Shown here one piece after another: positions 42,998 to 50,845 of a DNA stretch of 52,959 bases. The stretch is from NCBI GenBank assembly GCA_031291635.1, contig JARLIR010000062.1:1-52959 (forward strand). Direction: 5' to 3'. The stretch's first letter is position 1, and the number at the start of each line of letters is the position of its first letter. The position numbers and the translations under genes were made by a program. The DNA is from Rhizomicrobium sp. (GTDB lineage: Bacteria > Pseudomonadota > Alphaproteobacteria > Micropepsales > Micropepsaceae). Under the pieces are notes generated by a model. That model did not search any database, was not told where the DNA came from, and saw only the letters and a program-made list of their open reading frames with translations.

Positions 42998-45564
42998 CGT
43001 GCCAATTTCTCCGCCATGGGGATGATCGTGCCCCGGATGATTTCCGGCGTCAGCGGGCCGGTCTGCTTGAAGCGGATCACCCCGTGTTTGTCGATGAGAT
43101 AGGATTCCGGCACGCCGTAAACGCCAAAATCCAAACCGGCATGGCCGTAGAGATCGACGCCGACGGCCTTATAGGGATTGCCAAGCTGATCGAGCCAGGC
43201 TTTGGCATCTTGCGGGCGGTCTTTGTAGCTGATGCCGACCAACCGAATACCAGCCTGGGCTATCAGCGGCAGCACAGGATGCTCCTCGCGACAGGGAATG
43301 CACCAGGAGGCAAAGAAATTGACCAGCGTGACCTTGCCTTGCAGATCGGCAGAGCTGACGCCCGGCTGACCCTCAGCCAGCGCCGGCAGGTTAAAGGCCG
43401 GTGCTGGGCGGTTGATCATTACCGAGGGGATCAGATTGGGCGCAAAGCCCAATTCGACCAGATAAAGCCGCCAGACCAGGAAGCCAGCGAGCACGATGAA
43501 GCACGCGAGCGGAACAATGGTCATCCAGTTGTAGCGCGGCTTGGCCGTTGCGACAGCAACGGGGGCAGCAACTGTGGGCGCGGCAGGCCGCGGACGGACA
43601 TCAATGCGCCGTCGCGGCGCGCCGATGCGGTGATGGCGGTCGGTCAGGGAGACGATGCCGCCCAACACCATGACGAGAGCGCCGAAGAATATCCACGGCA
43701 CCAGCGGATTGTGGAAGATGTGCACGACGGATCCGCCATGCCCGGCGGGATCGCCTAGCACCACGTAGAGGTCGCTGATCAGATTGGTGTAAATCGCCAC
43801 GGTCGAAAGCGGCTGCTGCGGATTGGCATACATGCGCCGTTCCGGCTGCAGATCGGCTATCAGACGGCCGTTGCGGGTGGCAATGAAATTGCCGCGCGTG
43901 GAGATGTAGTTGGGACCAACGATATTCTCTTCCGCCCCGAGGAATTTCACCTGATACCCGGCCACGGACGCCGTATCGCCGGGATGCATTACTTCCAAAT
44001 ATTCGGTGCGCCAAGCTTGCGAACCGGCAACGCCGATCAAAATGAAAGCCAGGCCGAGATGGCCCAGCGTCATGCCGTAAGCCGAGCGCGGCAAATGCCA
44101 GGCGCGATGCAGTGAATCAGCCAGGGAATGGCGGAAGAGATGCACCCTTCCAGCCCATTCGGTCAGACTGCCCATGATCAGCCAAACACCAAGGCCAAGA
44201 CCAATGCCCGCCAGCAGCGAGCGGGTCGAGATACCGGCAGCGAGCAACGTGGCGATGACAGTGAGCGCGGTGGCTGCGCCGGCAAACTTCAGGCGCGACA
44301 ACGCGTGGGGAAGATCGCCGCGCTTCCAGGCCAGAAGCGGCCCGATCGCCATCAGCGCGATCATCGGCAGCATCAGCGGCACCATGACGATATTGAAGTA
44401 AGGCGGTCCCACCGAGACTTTGCCAAGACCGAGCGCATCGACAAACAGCGGATAGAGCGTGCCGAGCAGAACCGTACCCGCCGCCGTGCTGAGGACGATA
44501 TTGTTGAAGAGCAATCCGCCTTCACGCGAGACCATGGCGAAGAGGCCGCCGCCTTTCAGCGCCGGGGCGCGAATGGCATAAAGGATCAGCGACCCGCCGG
44601 TGACGACGCCGAGCAGCAAGAGGATAAAAAGGCCGCGCTTGGGATCGTTGGCGAAGCTGTGCACCGAGGTCAGCACGCCCGAACGCACCAGGAAGGTGCC
44701 CAAGAGTGACAGCGAGAACGTGACGATGGCCAGGAAGATGGTCCAGGATTTCAGGGTGTCGCGCTTCTCCGCCACGATGGAGGAATGCAGCAGCGCCGTG
44801 CCCGCCAGCCAGGGCATCAAAGAGGCGTTCTCCACCGGATCCCAAGCCCAATAACCACCCCAACCAAGAGTGTAATAGGACCACCACGAGCCCATAGCTA
44901 CGCCGAGGGTGAGCGCGCACCACGCCACCAAAGTCCATGGCCGCACCCAGCGCGCCCATGCGGCATCGACACGGCCTTCAATCAGCGCCGCGATGGCGAA
45001 GGAAAATGCCATCGAGAAGCCGACATAGCCGAGATAGAGAAAGGGCGGATGGAAGGCGAGACCTGGGTCCTGTAGCAGCGGATTGAGGCCATCACCATTC
45101 ACCGGGGCGGGATCGACCCGCAGGAACGGATTGGAGGTGAGCAAGATAAAGAGAATGAAGCCGAAACCGATCATGCCCTGAATAGCGAGGGCGCGGGCGC
45201 GCAAGGCCGGGGGCAAATCACGGCCGAAGATCGAGACCGCCAAGCCGTAAAGCACCAGAATCAAGGTCCACAGCATCATGGAACCTTCGTGATTGGCCCA
45301 GACGCCAGTGATTTTGTAGAGCAGCGGTTTATCGGTATGGCTCGACTGCACCACATTTAGGACGCTGAAGTCGCTGGTGACGTGCAGCCACATCAAGCAG
45401 CCGAACGCAATCGCCACGAGGCAGAATTGGGTGAAGGCAGACGGCCGGTCCAGACTCATCCAGACCGCGTCGCCGCGCGCGGCCCCAATCAGCGGAATGG
45501 TTGCTTGGACGGCAGCAACAAGCAACGCCAGGATCAACGCAAACAGACCAAATTCGGCAATCAT
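42994..45564 (-). CDS. ccmFG: Fused cytochrome c heme lyase CcmF and thioredoxin-like CcmG
   Basis: One continuous 856-residue reading frame. Residues about 1-645 are CcmF, the membrane heme ligase: start MIAEFGLFALILALLVA, HEGSMMLWTLIL, the WWD signature WGGYWAWDPVENASLMPW, FLVRSGVLTSVHSFANDPKRG, and the end GGIVSLTDRHHRIGAPRRRIDV. After a Pro/Ala/Val linker (about 650-677) comes a full-length CcmG/DsbE (about 679-856): membrane helix, PAPAFNLPAL, the redox-active WCIPC with Cys at 755 and 758, and GVYGVPESYLIDKHG with the cis-Pro. The two proteins are normally separate adjacent genes; no stop, shift or ribosome-binding site is seen at the junction. Start at 45564 gives the normal CcmF N-terminus; the upstream frame is rejected. 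Confidence 0.93.
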   Translation of the reverse strand: MIAEFGLFALILALLVAAVQATIPLIGAARGDAVWMSLDRPSAFTQFCLVAIAFGCLMWLHVTSDFSVLNVVQSSHTDKPLLYKITGVWANHEGSMMLWTLILVLYGLAVSIFGRDLPPALRARALAIQGMIGFGFILFILLTSNPFLRVDPAPVNGDGLNPLLQDPGLAFHPPFLYLGYVGFSMAFSFAIAALIEGRVDAAWARWVRPWTLVAWCALTLGVAMGSWWSYYTLGWGGYWAWDPVENASLMPWLAGTALLHSSIVAEKRDTLKSWTIFLAIVTFSLSLLGTFLVRSGVLTSVHSFANDPKRGLFILLLLGVVTGGSLILYAIRAPALKGGGLFAMVSREGGLLFNNIVLSTAAGTVLLGTLYPLFVDALGLGKVSVGPPYFNIVMVPLMLPMIALMAIGPLLAWKRGDLPHALSRLKFAGAATALTVIATLLAAGISTRSLLAGIGLGLGVWLIMGSLTEWAGRVHLFRHSLADSLHRAWHLPRSAYGMTLGHLGLAFILIGVAGSQAWRTEYLEVMHPGDTASVAGYQVKFLGAEENIVGPNYISTRGNFIATRNGRLIADLQPERRMYANPQQPLSTVAIYTNLISDLYVVLGDPAGHGGSVVHIFHNPLVPWIFFGALVMVLGGIVSLTDRHHRIGAPRRRIDVRPRPAAPTVAAPVAVATAKPRYNWMTIVPLACFIVLAGFLVWRLYLVELGFAPNLIPSVMINRPAPAFNLPALAEGQPGVSSADLQGKVTLVNFFASWCIPCREEHPVLPLIAQAGIRLVGISYKDRPQDAKAWLDQLGNPYKAVGVDLYGHAGLDFGVYGVPESYLIDKHGVIRFKQTGPLTPEIIRGTIIPMAEKLAR

Positions 45565-45697
45565 CCCTGCACGTCCAAATGTTGCGCTTGGCGCATGTTT
45601 TGCCTGGGCGATAGTTCCGGCACGCCAGGGAGCTTGTCGAGGCCAAACTGCTGCGAAATACGGAAGATTGAATACACCGGGCCGCGCAATCGGCACA

Positions 45698-45740
45698 ACC
45701 ATAAACGAAAACCGGGCACCGACAGCGTCGGCACCCGGTT
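45698..45740 (-). terminator. Terminator after the small cytochrome c gene
   Basis: Minus-strand hairpin with arms AACCGGG and CCCGGTT (45710-45716 / 45734-45740), inner arms CCGAC / GTCGG, followed by TTTCGTTTATGG. It ends the mtrA-mtrB-cytochrome unit and separates it from ccmFG. Confidence 0.78.
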
Positions 45741-45771
45741 CAGAGATTACGGCTTTGACATGGCGTCGAGA

Positions 45772-46068
45772 CTATTTCGACTTATCGACCATGAATTGCA
45801 CCGCGGCCTTGATGTCGGCATCCGAAAGGTTTGCCTTGCCACCTTTCGGGGGCATCATGCCCTTGCCCTTGATGGTAGTGGCAGTGAGCGTGTCCACGCC
45901 CTGGGCGATCAGCGGGGCCCAGGCAGCCTTGTCACCGGTCTTCGGCTTCAACACCTTGTGGCACATGGCGCAATTGGCATCGTAAATCGCCGAACCATCA
46001 GCTGCCGAAGCGGCGCTGGCGACAATGACGGCACCGGCAAAGAGCCAACCGAAAGTCGAGAGTTTCAT
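45772..46068 (-). CDS. Small periplasmic monoheme cytochrome c (c5-like)
   Basis: A 98-residue class I cytochrome: signal peptide (1-22, ...SAASAADG), the CAMCH heme motif at 33-37 in IYDANCAMCHKVLKPKTGD, and the likely axial Met in the GKGMMPPKGG loop at 68-77. The MMPPKGG loop and short length fit cytochrome c5 or c-555. ATG follows a good GGAGATCAGG site. It lies 74 bases after the MtrB-like barrel gene and before a terminator, so it is the third gene of the decaheme operon and may shuttle electrons between inner-membrane enzymes and the decaheme cytochrome in the periplasm. Confidence 0.92.
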   Translation of the reverse strand: MKLSTFGWLFAGAVIVASAASAADGSAIYDANCAMCHKVLKPKTGDKAAWAPLIAQGVDTLTATTIKGKGMMPPKGGKANLSDADIKAAVQFMVDKSK

Positions 46069-46142
46069 CCTGATCTCCTCAGCTATTCTGACAACGCTAG
46101 ATGTCATGGTAGGGGCTGCGACAGCGTCAGCGCAACCCTGTC

Positions 46143-48563
46143 TTACAATCTAACCTTCAACATCATACCAGCCGTCGAGACGTTGTAATTCGGCGCCCCG
46201 TACCCGGCATTGACGATGCTGATCGCCGTGCCGGTATTGGTGGTAGCAATTACAGGCGCGGCCACATACTGCCAATCGTTGTTGTTGAACATGCTGTAGC
46301 GGTACATCAGCGAAGCTTCGACATTGTCGCTGAGCTGATAAATCGCCGTCACAGTGATGTCGTCCATCCGCGAATTGACGTCTGGGTAGGAGGTCACATT
46401 TTGGTAGGACGTCGTCACCGTCGGCACCGTTACGCCATTGAACTGGCCGAACAAAACCGAGCCCACGGACATGTTGTATTCGCCGGTCAATTTCAGCTTG
46501 TCAGTGGCTTTCCAGTCGCCACTGAAGCCGGCGGTATGCATGCTGGAGGTGTAGTTGTTCTGGTAATAGCCGATCGAGCCAGCGCAGAGCCCGGTCACGT
46601 TCTCGGCGCAGTTGCCGTTACCGCGGTTGTCGAAATAGATCCGCTCATAGCTGTAATAGGCATGCAGCGTGACCGCATTGCTGGGGCGATAATTGACGTC
46701 CGGGCCAATAGTCAGGCTGGAATTGTGGGTAATGCCTTCGCCATGGCCGACCACTGTCCAATCGCCGGAATTGGTCGGCGTCGCGGCTGAATCGACCGAC
46801 GGATAGTGGTAACGGTTGTTGGAGAATTTGGCGAAGACACCGCCTGACAGATCGCTTTCCGGTGCATAATCGGCGCGCACGGTGACGGAATCGGCGGTCA
46901 TCGGGGCTTGGTAGTAAGCCCCCGACGGCGTGCCATCTTCTTCCGGCATCCCTTGCTCAAGATTGCCCCAAGCCGTGCCGTAATGCAGCACACCGCTGCG
47001 ATTGTCGTGGGCGTAGCTGACCCGGGCCAGGATCTCTTTGCCGAGCATCGAGCTGACATTGAGACCGAAACTGTGCGTCACACTATGTTTGACTTGAGCG
47101 TTGGTGCGGTTGGTGTTGTTGAAGTTGTAGCTCGCCGTTACCTTGGTGCTGCTTTCGGGCAGAACCAGATAATCCAGTTCAACACTGCCGTTCTGCTTCA
47201 CCCAGCCCTGCGGCACCACATAAACCGCTGTGTTAGCGGTGGCGTCCGGGCTCGAGCCGCCGATCCAGACTTGATACTGGTTGATATGGACATCGCGGCC
47301 ATCGATCGAATAGCTGGCGCGGCCGGTCAGATGCTCGGCAAGCTCGGTCGAGAAAGTGAGATTGCCTTGATAGATGTAAGCCCGGGCATTGGGCGAGGTG
47401 GCGCTGGTGCCTTGGTTCAGACTGTTGAGATTCTTGAACCAAGTGTAGGTGGGATTGCCCAAGGTGCTGCTGAGGCCAGGGTCGGCGCTGTTCGCCAAAA
47501 AGGTGCTGTCTTGCAGCTCGACACCGATGCGGCCGTTGAAGACGAGCCGGGTCTGCGGCGCCAGCTTGTCGCTCAACATCGCGGTGATGTAATGGGCCGA
47601 ATTGCTCGGCGGCGTCGAATACAATCCAGCCTGGGCGTAGGGGCCCGAGGAAGCGCTTAGCGCCGAAATCGAGACCGGATAAGGCAGTGTGACGCCGCTA
47701 TAATTGTCGGCGAAGTGTGAGTAGGTGTACTGGATCAACGCCTGGAAGTCGGGATCGATATAGCTCGCCGAGAGGTCGAAGCGATCGGTGTCGAAATCCA
47801 CCGGCAAAGTGAAGGCCATGCCGCCATAGGTCTCGCGGAGCGATTCTTCGAGGCTGCCCTGCTTGTGTTCGTGCTGGATGTTGGTGGCGAAGGTCCATTC
47901 ATCGAGCTGGTACTTGCCGCCGATATCGACCTTGTCGCGCCGCGTGCCGGTTTCAAACTGGCGGAAATTGGGGCCTAGCGTCGTGGTGGTGAAGGCCGTG
48001 ACGGCCCCTTTGGTAGTTGCGCCAGTGGCGCCTCCATAGGGAAGCAGGCCGTTGTTAAGTGTGCCCAGCGCACCACTCGTCGTCCACAGCGAGGAGATGA
48101 TGTTGCCGGTATAGGTGGTGGCGTCATAATCCGCTGTGATGCCCCAACTGCCCTGATGCCCGAAAGCCAGGTTGATTTCGGCTTCGGGGCCGAAATTCGA
48201 CATGGTGTTGTTCTCAAACGCCTTGTCGCGGAAGCCCGTGGCCACCGTGTTTTGGGTCTGAAAATCCAGGTTGCGGCCCGAGAACTCGAAGTAATGCGTG
48301 CCGCCGGAATTCCAGGCATCGCGCCGCTCCATATCGAAGCCCAGCAGGATGTCCATGCCTTTGGCGTTGAAGCCATTGTAGCGGCCGTATTGCCCGGTGT
48401 TATGACCACCGGAATACTGCACGCCGATACTGATCTCGTTGAACACCACCGGCTGGTTCAATTCCGGCGGAATTTGCGGCACAGCGTCTTGTGCCAGTGC
48501 CAACGGAGACACCATGGCGGTCGACAGCAGGGCCAGAGCGCTGATGGAAAGCTTATGCGTCAT
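46143..48563 (-). CDS. MtrB/PioB-family outer-membrane beta-barrel of a porin-cytochrome conduit
   Basis: Large outer-membrane barrel that in Shewanella (MtrB) and Rhodopseudomonas (PioB) sheathes a decaheme cytochrome, so that electrons can cross the outer membrane. The 806-residue protein has a signal peptide (1-24, ...PLALAQD), VFNEISIGVQYSGGHNTGQYGRYNGFNAKGMDILLGFDMERRDAW at the start, then many amphipathic strands with alternating aromatic residues, and ends in GMMLKVRL, a C-terminal beta-signal-like strand. Length is slightly longer than MtrB (about 700) and near PioB (about 810). The N-terminal CxxC of Shewanella MtrB is absent. It is 25 bases after the decaheme gene, which makes the assignment strong. 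Confidence 0.9.
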   Translation of the reverse strand: MTHKLSISALALLSTAMVSPLALAQDAVPQIPPELNQPVVFNEISIGVQYSGGHNTGQYGRYNGFNAKGMDILLGFDMERRDAWNSGGTHYFEFSGRNLDFQTQNTVATGFRDKAFENNTMSNFGPEAEINLAFGHQGSWGITADYDATTYTGNIISSLWTTSGALGTLNNGLLPYGGATGATTKGAVTAFTTTTLGPNFRQFETGTRRDKVDIGGKYQLDEWTFATNIQHEHKQGSLEESLRETYGGMAFTLPVDFDTDRFDLSASYIDPDFQALIQYTYSHFADNYSGVTLPYPVSISALSASSGPYAQAGLYSTPPSNSAHYITAMLSDKLAPQTRLVFNGRIGVELQDSTFLANSADPGLSSTLGNPTYTWFKNLNSLNQGTSATSPNARAYIYQGNLTFSTELAEHLTGRASYSIDGRDVHINQYQVWIGGSSPDATANTAVYVVPQGWVKQNGSVELDYLVLPESSTKVTASYNFNNTNRTNAQVKHSVTHSFGLNVSSMLGKEILARVSYAHDNRSGVLHYGTAWGNLEQGMPEEDGTPSGAYYQAPMTADSVTVRADYAPESDLSGGVFAKFSNNRYHYPSVDSAATPTNSGDWTVVGHGEGITHNSSLTIGPDVNYRPSNAVTLHAYYSYERIYFDNRGNGNCAENVTGLCAGSIGYYQNNYTSSMHTAGFSGDWKATDKLKLTGEYNMSVGSVLFGQFNGVTVPTVTTSYQNVTSYPDVNSRMDDITVTAIYQLSDNVEASLMYRYSMFNNNDWQYVAAPVIATTNTGTAISIVNAGYGAPNYNVSTAGMMLKVRL

Positions 48564-48588
48564 GACAATCCCCTAGTCCTTGCGACCG

Positions 48589-49587
48589 TCAGCGGAAGAA
48601 GTACGTGCCGTTCGGGCTGTTCGACCCGTGCACTTGTGAATGGCAGTTGAGGCAGGTGCGGTTGTTCGCCAGCGCCGAATTGAAGACCGCTGTTCCGGCG
48701 AGATTGCCCGCCAGCGAATGTGAGCCGCCGAAGGCACCGCCGCTGCTGTTCGAGACCGCGCTATGGCAGCTCGAGCACATGAAGTTCATCCGCTCTTTCA
48801 TCAGACGCGCTTCGTTGGAGCCGTGCGGCGTATGACAATTGAGGCAGTTCTCGCGCACCGGCTGATGCTCCCACAGCATCGGCCCGCGCTTATCGGCGTG
48901 GCAGGTGTAGCAGGTCTGATTGACGGTGAATTCTTTGAGCAGCTTCGGGCCAGCCGAACCGTGCGGGTTATGGCAATCGGCGCAAACCACTTTGCCTTCG
49001 CGCATCGGGTGATGGGAGAACTGGAAGCTCTCGGCCCGTTGCTGTGCATGGCAAGTAAAGCATTTGGCAGTCTGCGTCGTGCGCACCAGGATCGGATCCT
49101 TGGTGACATGCAGGCTGTGGCAGCTGACGCAAGCCAGATTGGCGTTCTGATGCTGGCTACCGGCCCAATCCATGCGCTTGGCGTCCTGATGGCAACCAAG
49201 ACAGGCTTGGTTGCGCACCGCCACCGGCGAGGCGTTGGGCCCGTTGAAAACCACGGCAGGCAAAGACGGCTTGCCCGCTGCAAAGCCTCTGGCATGAGCG
49301 TCGCTAGGACCATGACAGGATTCGCAGCCATGTTGGCCGGCCGGCGAATGGATATCGCCTTTCATGGCATGGGCGGTCTTGAGAATCGCGGTGGCTGGCG
49401 CTTCGTTGTGACACTGCACGCAAGTGGCGGTGCCATGCTCGCTATAAAGCGCGCTGCCGTCATTCGCATCCGCTGCCGCGGCGGTAACAGCCGCTTTATG
49501 CGTCGTGGTCCCGGCGACTGCCGGCGTGACGCCAGCCAGCGCGCAGAGCAAGCCCAGAACGACTACGATGCGTTTTCCTACCGTCAT
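48589..49587 (-). CDS. Decaheme c-type cytochrome, MtrA/PioA/DmsE family
   Basis: Periplasmic decaheme cytochrome that fits inside the MtrB barrel and forms a heme wire across the outer membrane. The 332-residue protein has a signal peptide (about 1-26) and exactly ten CxxCH motifs at 56-60, 88-92, 129-133, 153-157, 176-180, 202-206, 226-230, 248-252, 271-275 and 312-316, with extra His residues for bis-His ligation. Length equals Shewanella MtrA (about 333) and lacks the ~200-residue N-terminal extension of PioA. First gene of a three-gene operon. No extracellular MtrC/OmcA or PioC HiPIP gene is in the window, so the outer electron partner is unknown. Confidence 0.95.
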   Translation of the reverse strand: MTVGKRIVVVLGLLCALAGVTPAVAGTTTHKAAVTAAAADANDGSALYSEHGTATCVQCHNEAPATAILKTAHAMKGDIHSPAGQHGCESCHGPSDAHARGFAAGKPSLPAVVFNGPNASPVAVRNQACLGCHQDAKRMDWAGSQHQNANLACVSCHSLHVTKDPILVRTTQTAKCFTCHAQQRAESFQFSHHPMREGKVVCADCHNPHGSAGPKLLKEFTVNQTCYTCHADKRGPMLWEHQPVRENCLNCHTPHGSNEARLMKERMNFMCSSCHSAVSNSSGGAFGGSHSLAGNLAGTAVFNSALANNRTCLNCHSQVHGSNSPNGTYFFR

Positions 49588-49852
49588 CCTCTGCCCCTGC
49601 TACGATGTTCCGAAGGCGAAAAATTTCCCTATGGGAGGCATTGTTTAGAACCTCACGCAAAAAGCGACAGTACCAGTGAGCCGAGAACTGATGGTACCAG
49701 TCTAAGATTCTGCCGCTTTGTGGCATTTGCCGCATAGGTATTCGCCGCAGGCGAATGGGCGCCGTGCGTAGCAATCCGCACTTGACAGCTGTCGGTGATT
49801 GTAGCCGGTGCATTCGAATCGCGTTTAACGTGATGTCCGTGTGGCGAACAGC
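49588..49852. promoter_or_regulatory. Upstream region of the decaheme operon
   Basis: 265 bases without a gene. Two GTACCAGT direct repeats occur near 49670 and 49695, and a palindrome ATTCGCC-GCA-GGCGAAT at about 49741-49757. No clear FNR-type TTGAT-N4-ATCAA site or strong sigma-70 promoter was recognised. This region should hold the operon promoter on the minus strand. Confidence 0.4.
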
Positions 49853-50392
49853 TTAGGCCGTCGCGCCAACGCGTTGTGCGATTCGCGCCGCCAGCGCGTC
49901 GAGCTTATCCCAATCGGTATATTCGATATTGGTATGAGGGTCGGTTGGGCCACCGGTGAGAACCATGATGAAGCGAATCATCTGGCGGTCCAGCCAGCTA
50001 TAGCGCGCATAATCCAGGCGCCCGGCGATGGCCGCCGCAAGCGCAGGCTTGAGGCCATGCCGTTTGATCGCCTTGCGCAAATAGACATTACCCTCGGCCG
50101 TGTCTTTGCCGGGTTTGCGCGCGGTCAAATTGACGGACAGCAGCACCAGCGGCGGCGGCACGGTGAGCACCTTATAATGCGTGAGAAACTGTTCGGCTTC
50201 GGCCAGATGTTTGCCGTAGCGCACCGCCGCCACCACGATGATCGGCTCGGCAGGGTCAAAGCTGCTCAGCGAAGGCTGCGCCAAAGCCAAATCTGCAGGC
50301 TCGGCTGTTACGCCTTGAGCGGCGAGGCCGCGTGCCAAACGTTCGGCAATGCGGCGGGACTGACCATCGCGCGTCGCGTAGAGAAGATGCAT
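49853..50392 (-). CDS. hemG: Quinone-dependent protoporphyrinogen IX dehydrogenase HemG
   Basis: Flavodoxin-like enzyme oxidising protoporphyrinogen IX to protoporphyrin IX, with electrons passed to a quinone; the next-to-last step of heme synthesis, at the inner membrane. The 179-residue protein has the FMN loop LLYATRDGQSRRIAERLA at 3-20, VVAAVRYGKHLAEAEQF, KPGKDTAEGNVYLRKAIKRHGLKP, the HemG insert RYSWLDRQMIRFIMVLTGGPTDPHTNIEYTDWDKL, and fits the family length. HemG is typical of gammaproteobacteria; alphaproteobacteria more often use HemJ. It lies 84 bases after the Tat small-subunit gene and may be co-transcribed with it. Confidence 0.93.
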   Translation of the reverse strand: MHLLYATRDGQSRRIAERLARGLAAQGVTAEPADLALAQPSLSSFDPAEPIIVVAAVRYGKHLAEAEQFLTHYKVLTVPPPLVLLSVNLTARKPGKDTAEGNVYLRKAIKRHGLKPALAAAIAGRLDYARYSWLDRQMIRFIMVLTGGPTDPHTNIEYTDWDKLDALAARIAQRVGATA

Positions 50393-50476
50393 GGTTCAAC
50401 CGGGAGCAGAGGCGCGAGCGCGCGGGGCGGCAGTGATAACACCACCGCAGCGGCGAAGACAGCTCTGTCGTCCGGC

Positions 50477-50845
50477 TTAGGCGGCGGCTTTGGCGGCCAA
50501 GGCGCAGAGCAGCGCTAGGCTTTGCGGCAATACCCAGCCATGAGCTTCCAAGAGCCGTTCCGCGGCGGCGTCTGCCGTGGCGAGGTCGGCCAATGACGAC
50601 TGCACAAGCTTGGCGCGCAACTGAGCGGCCACGGCCTTGGCATCGAAATCATCGACTTCGGCCAGCACGGCCTCACCGATTTGGGCGCTGCCATCACGGT
50701 CGTCGAGTTTGGCCAAAAGGTCATCATAAGGGCTTGGGGCATAGCGCTTGCGCAGGACCCGAGTCGCCTCATAGCCGACGCCAGCGACCACCGCGGCGGT
50801 GCCCACGCCGACGAGAAGATTGCGGCGGGAGAACAGGGTTTTCAT
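50477..50845 (-). CDS. Tat-signal small subunit partner of the GMC oxidoreductase
   Basis: A 122-residue protein with a twin-arginine signal (SRRNLLVGVGTAAVVAGVGYEA; RR at 7-8) and a short helical, Asp/Ala-rich mature part without Cys or His clusters. Its start overlaps the stop of the GMC gene by 4 bases (ATGA). In gluconate, 2-keto-gluconate, sorbitol and FAD-glucose dehydrogenases a small Tat-signal subunit carries the signal-less flavoprotein out to the periplasm; the GMC protein next door lacks a signal, so that role is likely. I cannot match the mature sequence to a named family with certainty. Confidence 0.78.
   Translation of the reverse strand: MKTLFSRRNLLVGVGTAAVVAGVGYEATRVLRKRYAPSPYDDLLAKLDDRDGSAQIGEAVLAEVDDFDAKAVAAQLRAKLVQSSLADLATADAAAERLLEAHGWVLPQSLALLCALAAKAAA

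Noticed and set aside
43084..43758. 224-codon open frame on the + strand across the CcmF-CcmG junction
   Set aside because: Antisense to conserved CcmG motifs, composition atypical of a protein, no support as a gene that splits the fusion.
48763..49737. 324-codon open frame on the + strand
   Set aside because: Antisense to the decaheme gene with ten exact heme motifs; starts and ends at unrelated places.
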